Below the pieces are notes generated by a model that saw nothing but the letters and a program-made list of their open reading frames with translations, was not told where the DNA came from and did not search any database. Shown here piece after piece: positions 1 through 7,739 of a DNA stretch of 64,000 nucleotides. The stretch comes from CBDEUK01 sp965250225 (lineage in GTDB: Bacteria; Pseudomonadota; Gammaproteobacteria; Eutrophobiales; Eutrophobiaceae), in the NCBI GenBank assembly GCA_965250225.1, contig CBDFNQ010000025.1, positions 1 to 64,000 of the forward strand, in the 5' to 3' direction. Each line of letters opens with the position of its first letter. Position 1 is the stretch's first letter. The position numbers and the translations under genes were made by a program.

Positions 1-327
1 GGCGCACTGGTTGCGGCCGAATTGAGTGTGGGTTTTATTCCATTACGCAAGCCTGGAAAATTACCCTATAAAACCGAGAGTGTTTCTTATGATCTGGAAT
101 ACGGTTCGGCTGAACTACATATGCACACCGATGCCATCGAGGCATCACAGCGTATCCTCCTGGTTGATGATCTAATTGCTACAGGCGGAACCGCAGCAGC
201 CAGTTGTCAGTTGGTTGAAAAATCAGGTGGTGTCATCATCGCCTGTGCCTTTGTCATCGAACTCGATTTTTTAAACGGCCGTGAACTACTCAGCCAGTAT
301 GATATACACTCGTTGATTCATTATTAA
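1..327 (+). CDS. apt: Adenine phosphoribosyltransferase, 5' end cut by window edge
   Basis: This enzyme salvages adenine by joining it to PRPP, giving AMP and pyrophosphate in the cytoplasm. The reading frame is open from base 1, so the N-terminal part lies outside the window. About 108 residues remain. They include GFIPLRKPGKLPY, typical of the flexible loop of Apt, and the PRPP-binding signature LLVDDLIATGGTA around residues 53-65 of the visible part. The C-terminus (FLNGRELL..YDIHSLIHY) also fits Apt. It is followed after 55 bases by a small membrane protein gene on the same strand. The call is firm; only the start is missing. Confidence 0.95.
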   Translation, partial: GALVAAELSVGFIPLRKPGKLPYKTESVSYDLEYGSAELHMHTDAIEASQRILLVDDLIATGGTAAASCQLVEKSGGVIIACAFVIELDFLNGRELLSQYDIHSLIHY

Positions 328-382
328 TCTTCGCCTATAAATTATAGGGTCTGAATAAATTTCATTAGTGAGAAAAAGTAAT

Positions 383-595
383 ATGGATAATTTCGAAAAA
401 TGGGGATATAGCCTGCTTGGTATTCTCGTATTGTTTTATATCATGGCCATGTTCGCCGGGATGATCCTGGCGTTTCCTTTTGGCATATTAGGATTAATTT
501 TATTTGCCGGTATCGGCCTTCTTTTTATCAAGGTTTTTAAAGAACGCATGAGCAATAAAGAAGATGACTATTACGCTAACAAGGTTGATAAATAA
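383..595 (+). CDS. Small two-helix membrane protein
   Basis: A protein of about 70 residues starting at ATG 383 (an in-frame GTG 15 bases upstream is the alternative). It is dominated by two hydrophobic stretches, roughly residues 8-30 and 33-51, followed by a charged tail rich in K, E and D. No family is recognised. Its stop codon overlaps the start of the next gene (TAATG), which suggests translational coupling with the YbjQ-like protein. Any functional link to that protein is inference. Confidence 0.7.
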   Translation: MDNFEKWGYSLLGILVLFYIMAMFAGMILAFPFGILGLILFAGIGLLFIKVFKERMSNKEDDYYANKVDK

Positions 596-921
596 TGTTA
601 ATTACAACGCAGGATAATTTTGCCGACTTTGAAATCATAGAAACCATAGGACTTGTCAAGGGAAATACTATTCGTGCTCGGCATGTGGGCAAAGATATAT
701 TGGCAGGTCTGCGAACATTGATTGGCGGTGAAATCACCGAGTATACCAAGATGCTTGCTGAGTCGAGAGAGCAATCTTTCGATCGCATGATTGCCGATGC
801 AAAACGTTTGAATGCCGATGGAATCGTATGTATGCGATTAACAACATCAACTGTGATGCAGGGTTCAGCTGAATTACTGGCCTATGGTACAGCTGTTAAA
901 TTGCGCAAGAAAGGTGCCTGA
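595..921 (+). CDS. YbjQ/UPF0145 family protein
   Basis: A 108-residue cytoplasmic protein of the UPF0145 (YbjQ) family, full length for the family, which is about 105 residues. Family hallmarks are visible: the start MLITTQDN, the central ETIGLVKGNTIRARHVGKDI, the GGEITEYTKMLAESREQ segment, and the end ELLAYGTAVKL. Members form small homopentamers and have been described as possible heavy-metal-binding domains, but the biochemical role is not settled. It starts inside the stop of the preceding small membrane protein gene, so the two are probably one transcript. Confidence 0.88.
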   Translation: MLITTQDNFADFEIIETIGLVKGNTIRARHVGKDILAGLRTLIGGEITEYTKMLAESREQSFDRMIADAKRLNADGIVCMRLTTSTVMQGSAELLAYGTAVKLRKKGA

Positions 922-936
922 ATTTTTTTATTATCG

Positions 937-1698
937 TCAGATCAAACCACCATTCACATTAATGACTTCGCCCGTCAAATAGGCAGCGTCATCTGAACCT
1001 AAATACAATGCTACGTTTGCCACATCTTCCGGTGTACCAAAACGTGCCAGGGGAATTTCTCGAATACGTGCTTGATGATACCTACTGCTCATATCCTCTT
1101 CGGCAAACGCGGTTTGAATCCAGCCAGGCGCTAAAATATTCACTCGTACTTGCGGTGCATAACTCAAAGCGAGACTGCGACTAAATCCAAGAATACCAGC
1201 CTTGGTGGCAGAAAATACTTGTGGATTGATCCCTTCAAAACCATGTGTTGCCAAATCCCAGGAAGTGTTAATGATCACGCCTTTACCTCGTGCCTTCATT
1301 TCCGGAGCGATTGCCCAACAAGCATTCATTGTTCCTTTTAAATCAACATCAATGAGTCGTTGTAATTTTTCTTCGATCGATAATACGGCGCCTGTACCCG
1401 TGAGAATGTCGGCACCCGCATTGTTTATCCAGACATCGATGGAATCGAAGTGATGTTGGCTATCAGCCACTAACGATTGAATATCTTCCGGTATTGACAT
1501 GTCTCCTTGAATGGCTATAGCTGAACCGCCATTTCCCTCAATTTCCCTGACGACGTCTTTTGCCTTGTTTTTAGAATTGCAATAATTCACAACCACATTG
1601 GCAGCCTCTGAAGCATACGCCAGAGCTATCGCGCGACCAATACCACTACTAGCACCGGTAATGATTACGGTCTTATCGTTAAATCGACTGTTATTCAT
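937..1698 (-). CDS. Short-chain dehydrogenase/reductase (FabG-like) with Phe at the catalytic Tyr position
   Basis: A classical SDR of about 253 residues with a Rossmann fold. The nucleotide-binding motif TGASSGIG is near the N-terminus, followed by NNAG, a serine in INTSWD, and the C-terminal GSDDAAYLTGEVINVNGG typical of FabG-like enzymes. The position normally held by the catalytic tyrosine (YSATK) reads FSATK, confirmed from the DNA (codon ttt). The lysine is kept. Some SDR relatives with a WD after the serine may share this Phe, so it could be a subfamily trait. ATG 1698 is chosen; a TTG at 1734 would add twelve atypical residues. The substrate cannot be predicted. Confidence 0.85.
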   Translation of the reverse strand: MNNSRFNDKTVIITGASSGIGRAIALAYASEAANVVVNYCNSKNKAKDVVREIEGNGGSAIAIQGDMSIPEDIQSLVADSQHHFDSIDVWINNAGADILTGTGAVLSIEEKLQRLIDVDLKGTMNACWAIAPEMKARGKGVIINTSWDLATHGFEGINPQVFSATKAGILGFSRSLALSYAPQVRVNILAPGWIQTAFAEEDMSSRYHQARIREIPLARFGTPEDVANVALYLGSDDAAYLTGEVINVNGGLI

Positions 1699-1800
1699 GA
1701 GTAATAAACTACGTGAATAGGTGATTCTTGGCAAACTGTCGCGGGCGAATAAAATTATATGGCGTTGGACATCATTAAATGTAGTCGATTTATGGTATTA

Positions 1801-1835
1801 AAAAATCCTGATAATTCAGACAGGAACTATCAGAG
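1801..1835 (-). terminator. Weak candidate terminator after the CheY gene
   Basis: On the minus strand, downstream of the CheY-like gene, CTGATA and TATCAG can pair around a 14-base loop and are followed by a run of T. The stem is short, so this is only a candidate. Confidence 0.3.
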
Positions 1836-1864
1836 CTTTTTATTTTGAAAAAATGAGAAGCGAA

Positions 1865-2239
1865 CTAGGCGGCTTTTTTTGCCAATAAACTGTTCACGGC
1901 ATTGGTGAGACGGGGGGGATCAAATGGTTTTTGTAACCAGGCACTGGCACCCGTTGCTTTCGCTTTGTCTTTTTTATAGCCTTCTCCTTCTGTAGTAATC
2001 ATCAAGATGGGCACAGTCTTATATTTTTCCATTCCACGTAATTTGTTTAATAGACTGATACCGCCCATATTTGGCATATTTACATCGGAAAGTACAATGT
2101 CATAATCATTATCTCTTATCAGATGCATGGCCTCGGCACCATCTTTAGCCACATCCACGGTATGTCCTGCTTCGGTTAAAATACCCTTTACTATATCCCG
2201 GATGGTTCTTGCATCATCTACTGCTAAAATATTTGCCAT
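1865..2239 (-). CDS. Stand-alone CheY-like response regulator
   Basis: A 124-residue single receiver domain with no output domain. The acidic pair D8-D9, the phosphoacceptor D52 (in LSDVNMPNMGG), the conserved Thr (MITTEG) and the Lys (LQKPFDP) are all present. The PNMGG and TTEG segments resemble chemotaxis CheY more than transcriptional regulators. No che, kinase or flagellar gene is adjacent, so its partner must be elsewhere. It is a monocistronic minus-strand gene between an SDR and a plus-strand glycosyltransferase. Confidence 0.9.
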   Translation of the reverse strand: MANILAVDDARTIRDIVKGILTEAGHTVDVAKDGAEAMHLIRDNDYDIVLSDVNMPNMGGISLLNKLRGMEKYKTVPILMITTEGEGYKKDKAKATGASAWLQKPFDPPRLTNAVNSLLAKKAA

Positions 2240-2340
2240 AATACGCCCTTTACTAAATTATTGATAAGCTATGGATGTTTTTCCAGTGTTAGGCTCTTAA
2301 TCGACCAAAGCGAATAAAACTTTAACCACAGTGGGTTTCC

Positions 2341-3162
2341 TTGAAAATAACCGTCATTATTCCAACCTATAATCGAGTGTCACAACTATCACGTGCGATT
2401 GATTCTGTGCTGGCTCAAACGCGACCCGTGGAAGAAATCATCGTTGTAGATGACGGTTCAATAGACGAAACTCACTCTTTGATACTGACTAAATATCCAC
2501 AAATAACACTGATTCTGCAAAATAATCAAGGAGTTAGCTCAGCACGCAATCAAGGGATTCATAAGGCAAGCGGTGATTGGTTGGCCTTCCTGGATTCGGA
2601 TGATGAATGGTTACCCGAGAAGATAGAACAACAATTTCTGGCATTAAACGAAAACCCTGGGCATCAAGTTATCCATAGTGATGAAATCTGGATACGACAA
2701 GGCGTTCGTGTCAATCCGATGAAAAAACACAAAAAATACGGCGGGGATATTTTCAAGTATTGTCTACCTCTGTGCTGTATTTCGCCCTCTTCCGTTATGA
2801 TTCATAAATCAATATTTGGGGAAGTTGGTATGTTTGATGAAGACTTGCCAGCCTGTGAAGATTATGATCTATGGTTACGTATTTGTTGTCGATATCCAGT
2901 CCTGTTTATTGAGCAGCCACTAATCATTAAATATGGTGGGCATGTTGATCAACTATCAAAACAATATTGGGGGATGGATCGTTTTCGAATTCAGGCATTA
3001 GATAATTTGATCGCAGCAGATATATTGAATCTGAAACAAACACGACATGCCCGAAGTGAGCTAGTAAAAAAAACTGGAATATTTCTGCAGGGCGCTAAAA
3101 AATATAACAATCAAGGTTCTATAGAACACTACACAAAATTATTAGAAAAACATTCACTATGA
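2341..3162 (+). CDS. Family 2 glycosyltransferase
   Basis: A 273-residue GT-A fold glycosyltransferase that would transfer a sugar from a nucleotide-sugar donor. Seen in the sequence: N-terminal VIIPTYNR, IIVVDDGSIDET (donor-binding Asp), SSARNQGI, and the metal-binding LAFLDSDDEWLPEK. The C-terminal part has the ED motif (CEDYDLWLR). No transmembrane segment is evident, so it probably acts on the cytoplasmic face. The only suitable start is TTG 2341, with no clear ribosome binding site. The acceptor is unknown. The neighbouring genes do not form a polysaccharide cluster. Confidence 0.88.
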   Translation: MKITVIIPTYNRVSQLSRAIDSVLAQTRPVEEIIVVDDGSIDETHSLILTKYPQITLILQNNQGVSSARNQGIHKASGDWLAFLDSDDEWLPEKIEQQFLALNENPGHQVIHSDEIWIRQGVRVNPMKKHKKYGGDIFKYCLPLCCISPSSVMIHKSIFGEVGMFDEDLPACEDYDLWLRICCRYPVLFIEQPLIIKYGGHVDQLSKQYWGMDRFRIQALDNLIAADILNLKQTRHARSELVKKTGIFLQGAKKYNNQGSIEHYTKLLEKHSL

Positions 3163-3237
3163 TTTATTCATCAACACTTATTTATGTTTCACAGACAAAC
3201 GTTTTTTCATTAGTAAACATTACTGGATGAGAACATT

Positions 3238-4053
3238 ATGATTCATTTTATCTGTGCTTTTCATTCAGAAGCAAAACCGGTCATAGAACATTATGGTCTG
3301 CATCATGTAAATATCCATAAAGCATTTCAGATATATGTCGATCGGGAAAATTCAATTTCATTAACAATCTCTGGGAAAGGTAAATTAGCCTCCGCGGCCG
3401 CAACTGCTTATACCTATGCCGTATTTCAATCTTCAAAAGCAGACGTCTGGGTGAATATTGGTATTGCCGGACATGGTCAGGCGAATATTGGTGAATTATT
3501 TCTTGCACATTCTATATGCGATAAAGGCAACCATGAATATTGGTATCCACAAATTATTTTCAACCCGGATTGCAAAACAACTGAATGCATTACGGTGGAT
3601 AAGCCAGGCAACAACTATCAAAATAATTTGATCGACATGGAGGCCAGTGGGTTTTATTCCAGTTGCTTGCGTGTTGCTAACACAGAACTGATACACGTGA
3701 TAAAAATAGTTTCAGACAACAATACACAACAAATGAAGATGATTGATGAAACACTCGCTTATAATTTGATCAAACAAAATATATCCAGCATTGCCAACAT
3801 CGTCCGGACTTTAAATAAACTAGCGGTCGAATATGCGACCACATTCGAAAAGCCAGAAAACTTAACATTATTCACAGAACACTGGCATTTTTCACGAACC
3901 CAAACAATCACTCTGGAAAAACAGTTGCGCCGTTGGCAGATATTGCGCCCGGATGAAGATCCCTTCCCTATATTCAAACATTTTAATGATAGTGAAAATC
4001 TTATTATGAAATTAATCAATGTGCTTGACGAGACAATATTTGAATATGATTGA
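3238..4053 (+). CDS. Nucleoside phosphorylase-like protein coupled to a radical SAM gene
   Basis: A 271-residue protein whose first two thirds look like the PNP/MTAN (nucleoside phosphorylase) fold. It has SGKGKLASAAATAYTYA like the phosphate/ribose-site segment, IGIAGHG like the glycine-rich turn, and IDMEASGFYSSC matching the ribose-binding Glu region. A later IVSDN resembles the base-contacting Asp motif. The last ~80 residues are a charged extension not typical of the family. The stop lies inside the next gene (8-base overlap with the Spl-like start), so the two are almost certainly co-translated. The substrate is unknown. A role in handling modified or damaged nucleosides is inference from the partner gene. 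Confidence 0.7.
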   Translation: MIHFICAFHSEAKPVIEHYGLHHVNIHKAFQIYVDRENSISLTISGKGKLASAAATAYTYAVFQSSKADVWVNIGIAGHGQANIGELFLAHSICDKGNHEYWYPQIIFNPDCKTTECITVDKPGNNYQNNLIDMEASGFYSSCLRVANTELIHVIKIVSDNNTQQMKMIDETLAYNLIKQNISSIANIVRTLNKLAVEYATTFEKPENLTLFTEHWHFSRTQTITLEKQLRRWQILRPDEDPFPIFKHFNDSENLIMKLINVLDETIFEYD

Positions 4054-5038
4054 CAGTATCTATATTGAAAACGAAATCCGTGATCACCCTGTCACACTGG
4101 GCATCCTTGTACGTTTTCCACAAGCACGAAAAATATATTGTAAAAAATACACCGAGGTATTTAATCGTAAAGCACAAAACTTTCGATTACAAAAAAAGAA
4201 CCCTGCTCTGATCCTGGCAAAAAAACACAAAAATTTTGTTTTAAAAGCACCCGATAATTATGGTATAGGTAGTAAATATAATTATTATTTTTCTCATATG
4301 ATGAATTGTATTTATGATTGCCGCTATTGTTTCCTCCAAGGCATGTATCGTTCTGCAAATTACGTTTTATTTGTTAATTACCAGGATTTCTTCCAGGCTA
4401 TAACCGAAACTGCAAAACAGCATACTGACAAAGAGATTCATTTTTTTTCTGGTTATGATTGTGACAGCCTGGCCCTTGAACCGGTAACAAATTTTGCTGG
4501 TAAATATTTACCATTATTTGAATCAACACCAAATGCATTAATTGAGTTGCGAACAAAAAGCACGCAAATACGTTCATTATTAGATACCGACCCAATAAAG
4601 AATGCTGTCATAGCTTATAGCTTGTCACCAAATAATATTGCAAAGGTCATTGAACATAAGGCACCTAATTTAGAAAAGCGTTTGCAGGCAATTGAAAACC
4701 TACAACAACATGGTTGGAAGATCGGCTTACGATTTGACCCATTGATTTTTGACCATAATTATCAGAACAATTATCGTGAATTATTTGATATTGTATTCGA
4801 TAGAATTTCATTAGACACACTACACTCTGTCAGCCTTGGCAGTTTTCGTTTACCAACAGGATTTTTCAAGACCTTAAATCGTTTGTATCCCGACGAAAAA
4901 TTACTAGCTTCTCCATTAGAAGAAGAAAACGGTTTAGTCTCATACAAAAAACATCTTCGTGATGAAATGATGACTTTTTGCACTGAACGAATATCATATT
5001 ATATTCCAGAAGAGATTTTCTTTCCCTGTCATGAATAA
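4046..5038 (+). CDS. Spore photoproduct lyase-like radical SAM protein
   Basis: About 330 residues resembling SplB, the radical SAM enzyme that reverses the thymine spore photoproduct in DNA. The 4Fe-4S motif Cx3Cx2C is present in NCIYDCRYCFLQG, as in spore photoproduct lyases. Other shared features are SHMMNCIYDCRYC, FFSGYDCDSLALE, a strand with ELRTKSTQ, and GLRFDPLIF. ATG 4046 is chosen because it gives a short overlap with the upstream gene; ATG 4019 is an alternative adding nine residues. No sporulation genes are near, and gammaproteobacteria do not sporulate, so the natural substrate may be another lesion. It is paired with a nucleoside-phosphorylase-like gene. Confidence 0.82.
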   Translation: MIDSIYIENEIRDHPVTLGILVRFPQARKIYCKKYTEVFNRKAQNFRLQKKNPALILAKKHKNFVLKAPDNYGIGSKYNYYFSHMMNCIYDCRYCFLQGMYRSANYVLFVNYQDFFQAITETAKQHTDKEIHFFSGYDCDSLALEPVTNFAGKYLPLFESTPNALIELRTKSTQIRSLLDTDPIKNAVIAYSLSPNNIAKVIEHKAPNLEKRLQAIENLQQHGWKIGLRFDPLIFDHNYQNNYRELFDIVFDRISLDTLHSVSLGSFRLPTGFFKTLNRLYPDEKLLASPLEEENGLVSYKKHLRDEMMTFCTERISYYIPEEIFFPCHE

Positions 5039-5048
5039 ATAACCATTT

Positions 5049-6497
5049 ATGTCTGACACTACCACCATTACGTTAACATTTGTTGTCTATGTCATCGTTT
5101 TGTTGATACTGGGTATCGTCGCCTATCGAAAAACTCAGTCATTAAGTGATTATATTCTCGGCGGACGGACACTCGGACGATGGGTTAGCGCATTAAGCGC
5201 TGGTTCTTCCGATATGAGTGCCTGGTTATTACTCGGTTTACCCGGTTATGCGTATTTATCCGGTCTTGAAGCTGGCTGGATTGCATTGGGTTTATTCACA
5301 GGCACGATATTGAACTGGATTTACATTGCCCCGAAACTGCGCGCATCAAGTGAAAAAGCACAAGATGCTCTCACTATTCCTGAATTTTTTGAACATCACT
5401 TTCAGGATAAAACTCATACACTGCGCATTATCTCAGCCTTGTTTATTTTATTGTTTTATTTTTTCTATACCAGTGCTGGTCTGGTAGCGGCCGGAAAATT
5501 ATTCGAGAGTGTCTTTAACATAGATTATCAATTTGCAGTAATGATTGGTACTGCCTTGATTATGTTATACACCGCATTCGGTGGTTTTCTCGCAGTCTCC
5601 TGGACAGATCTGTTCCAGGGATTGTTGATGTTTTTTGCATTGACCATGACTGTGCTGGTTGCACAGTATGAGACAGGGGGATGGGAACCTGCAATAACGA
5701 TTTTAGAAAAAGATCATTCTGCCTTATTAGATATCTTCACAAACAATCTCAACACAGAATTATCTCTACTCAGTATTATTTCATTATTAAGTTGGGGCCT
5801 GGGTTATTTTGGGCAACCACATATTCTGGTTCGATTTATGGCGATCCGATCACAGTCTATTATTCCGCAAGCACGTATAATCGCAATTACATGGACTGGC
5901 TTGTGTCTAACATTTGCAATCTTGATTGGTCTTTTTGGGGTTGTGTTACTTGAAACACCTTTGGTCGGTAACAAAAGCGAGACAGTACTGATTGAATTAT
6001 TACCATTATTATTTCACCCACTGCTAGCAGGCATTGTATTGGCGGCAATACTGGCAGCCATCATGAGCACAGCCGACTCACAATTATTAGTTGCAGCCTC
6101 GGTTGCTACTGAAGATATTTTTCATGTGATCATTAACAAACATGCAAAAGACCAGACACTCATTTGGCTAGGGAGGATCATTGTTATTATCATGGCAATA
6201 TTTGCTGCACTGCTTGCATTAACACCAGACAATAAAATTCTTGATCTGGTTGCCTATGCCTGGGCAGGTTTCGGTGCAGCATTCGGCCCTGTGTTGATTC
6301 TTGGTCTACACTCAAAGAGTGTTAATTATTACGGTGCATTGGCGGGGATAATAACAGGCGGAATAACCGTCGTTTTATGGGATAAATATAATAACATCAT
6401 AGACCTATATGGTCTTCTACCCGGTTTTCTAGCTTCAACTATTGCTATTTTAATCGTTAGCAAGCTCTCAAATAACTCAACCAATCAGGCAAAATAA
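5049..6497 (+). CDS. putP: Sodium/proline symporter PutP-type (SSS family)
   Basis: A 482-residue inner-membrane sodium:solute symporter with about 12-13 hydrophobic helices, a little shorter than E. coli PutP (about 502). The segment LSAGSSDMSAWLLLGLPGYA closely matches the PutP motif carrying the sodium-binding Asp in helix 2. FGGFLAVSWTDLFQG and AAIMSTADSQLLVAAS match the helix 5 and helix 8-9 signatures of proline transporters. It starts 10 bases after the radical SAM gene, so it may share its transcript, although the functions seem unrelated. Proline is the most likely substrate. Confidence 0.9.
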   Translation: MSDTTTITLTFVVYVIVLLILGIVAYRKTQSLSDYILGGRTLGRWVSALSAGSSDMSAWLLLGLPGYAYLSGLEAGWIALGLFTGTILNWIYIAPKLRASSEKAQDALTIPEFFEHHFQDKTHTLRIISALFILLFYFFYTSAGLVAAGKLFESVFNIDYQFAVMIGTALIMLYTAFGGFLAVSWTDLFQGLLMFFALTMTVLVAQYETGGWEPAITILEKDHSALLDIFTNNLNTELSLLSIISLLSWGLGYFGQPHILVRFMAIRSQSIIPQARIIAITWTGLCLTFAILIGLFGVVLLETPLVGNKSETVLIELLPLLFHPLLAGIVLAAILAAIMSTADSQLLVAASVATEDIFHVIINKHAKDQTLIWLGRIIVIIMAIFAALLALTPDNKILDLVAYAWAGFGAAFGPVLILGLHSKSVNYYGALAGIITGGITVVLWDKYNNIIDLYGLLPGFLASTIAILIVSKLSNNSTNQAK

Positions 6498-6707
6498 ATA
6501 AATCAGGAATGTTTTTCTGTTTTTTATTGGGCAATTTTTTATTGTGGAAGAGGAGTAACTGAACTGTGTTATATCAGTTTTATTTCTTACTTGTTACGCA
6601 GTAAAGCTATCAAGTCTCTTTAGATTATGATTGATCCTGCTGAACTTGGTGACACATTAAAAGATCGCAAAACGCGTATCTTATATGATCAATCGCCAGT
6701 TAAATTA

Positions 6708-7291
6708 CCCCCGGCAAAGCCGGGGGCTTATACGGGTGAGCCCCTCAAAGGGGCAAAGCCCACCGCTAATGCGGTAAGTTTTGTTGATCGAAATATTTAT
6801 CTCGTTCGCCCTGTGTTCGTATGTACTCTCGTACCATTTCTTCATCTAAACCTATTGTTGAAACGAAATATCCTTTGGCCCAGAAGCTTTCTCCTTTGTA
6901 ATTCCTTGCCTTCCTGCCAAATCTCCGTGAAATCATAATCGCACTTTTCCCTTTGATGTAGCCCACTACTTTCGATACCGGATACTTTGGCGGAATACTG
7001 ATGCACATATGGATTATGAGCACCCATCATATGTCCCTCTTCAATCTTACTTTCTCGATGACTCGCTAACTCGTGAAGCATCTCCCCGATATAAGACCTA
7101 AAACTCCCATAAACAACCTTCTGACGATATTTCAGTATAAACACGATATGATACTTACAATCCCATCTGCTATGGGACAAACTTTTGTAATCTCTCATTT
7201 CTATTTCCTTTGTTACTTTTGGTAGAGTAACTAGGATAGATAGACTGTGGGAACGGTCAAACCTTTGAGAGTCCCCCGGCAGAGCCGGGGG
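6708..7291 (-). mobile_element. IS200/IS605-family insertion sequence
   Basis: The element is bounded by two near-identical hairpins: CCCCCGGC-AAA-GCCGGGGG at 6708-6726 and the same stem with an AGA loop at 7273-7291. Such subterminal hairpins, instead of inverted repeats, are how IS200/IS605 transposases recognise single-stranded ends. A further hairpin (GCCCC..GGGGC) follows the left one. A tnpA gene fills the element on the minus strand, and no tnpB is present, so it is IS200-like in size (about 0.6 kb). No target duplication is expected for this family and none is obvious. Confidence 0.85.
6766..7198 (-). pseudogene. tnpA: IS200-type TnpA (Y1 HUH transposase), frameshifted in the HUH motif
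   Basis: The two overlapping frames together give one full-length TnpA of about 143 residues. The first frame has the typical start (SRWDCKYHIVFILKYRQKV) up to EEGHMMGAH. The second resumes with HMCISIPPKYPVSKVVGYIK and runs to FDQQNLPH, including the catalytic-type tyrosine in VREYIRTQ. Removing one A near base 7018 restores GAHIHMC, the metal-binding His-x-His motif. The +1 insertion thus lies exactly in the HUH motif. Either the copy is dead or this is a sequence error; the surrounding region holds several other +1 shifts. Confidence 0.8.
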
Positions 7292-7739
7292 TTTACCTTA
7301 TTTAATTATGTGTGACATCGATTATTTCAAGGATTATAACGATTGTTATGGCCATCAGGCAGGCGATGCTTGTTTGCGTATGGTCGCTGATTTACTTGTA
7401 GATTACGGTCGGCGTGGTGGTGACCTAGCTGCGCGGTTTGGTGGCGAAGAATTTGTGCTGGTCTTGCAGAATACCAACACAGAAATCGCCGTGCAGATTG
7501 CCCATCAAATATGCGATGACCTGGCAAACATCGAATTAAAACACGAACGATCACCGCAATATAAAATTGTCACTGCCAGTTTTGGTGTGGCGACTATGCA
7601 ACCGCGCAAGGATATTCCTTCATCAACGATTCTCTCTCATGCAGACAAAGCACTTTATGAAGCAAAGCGTCTGGACAAAAATCGTGTTATTAAAGCCAAG
7701 ATAGAGGATGTTAACAAAATTACATCTATTCGAAAAAAT

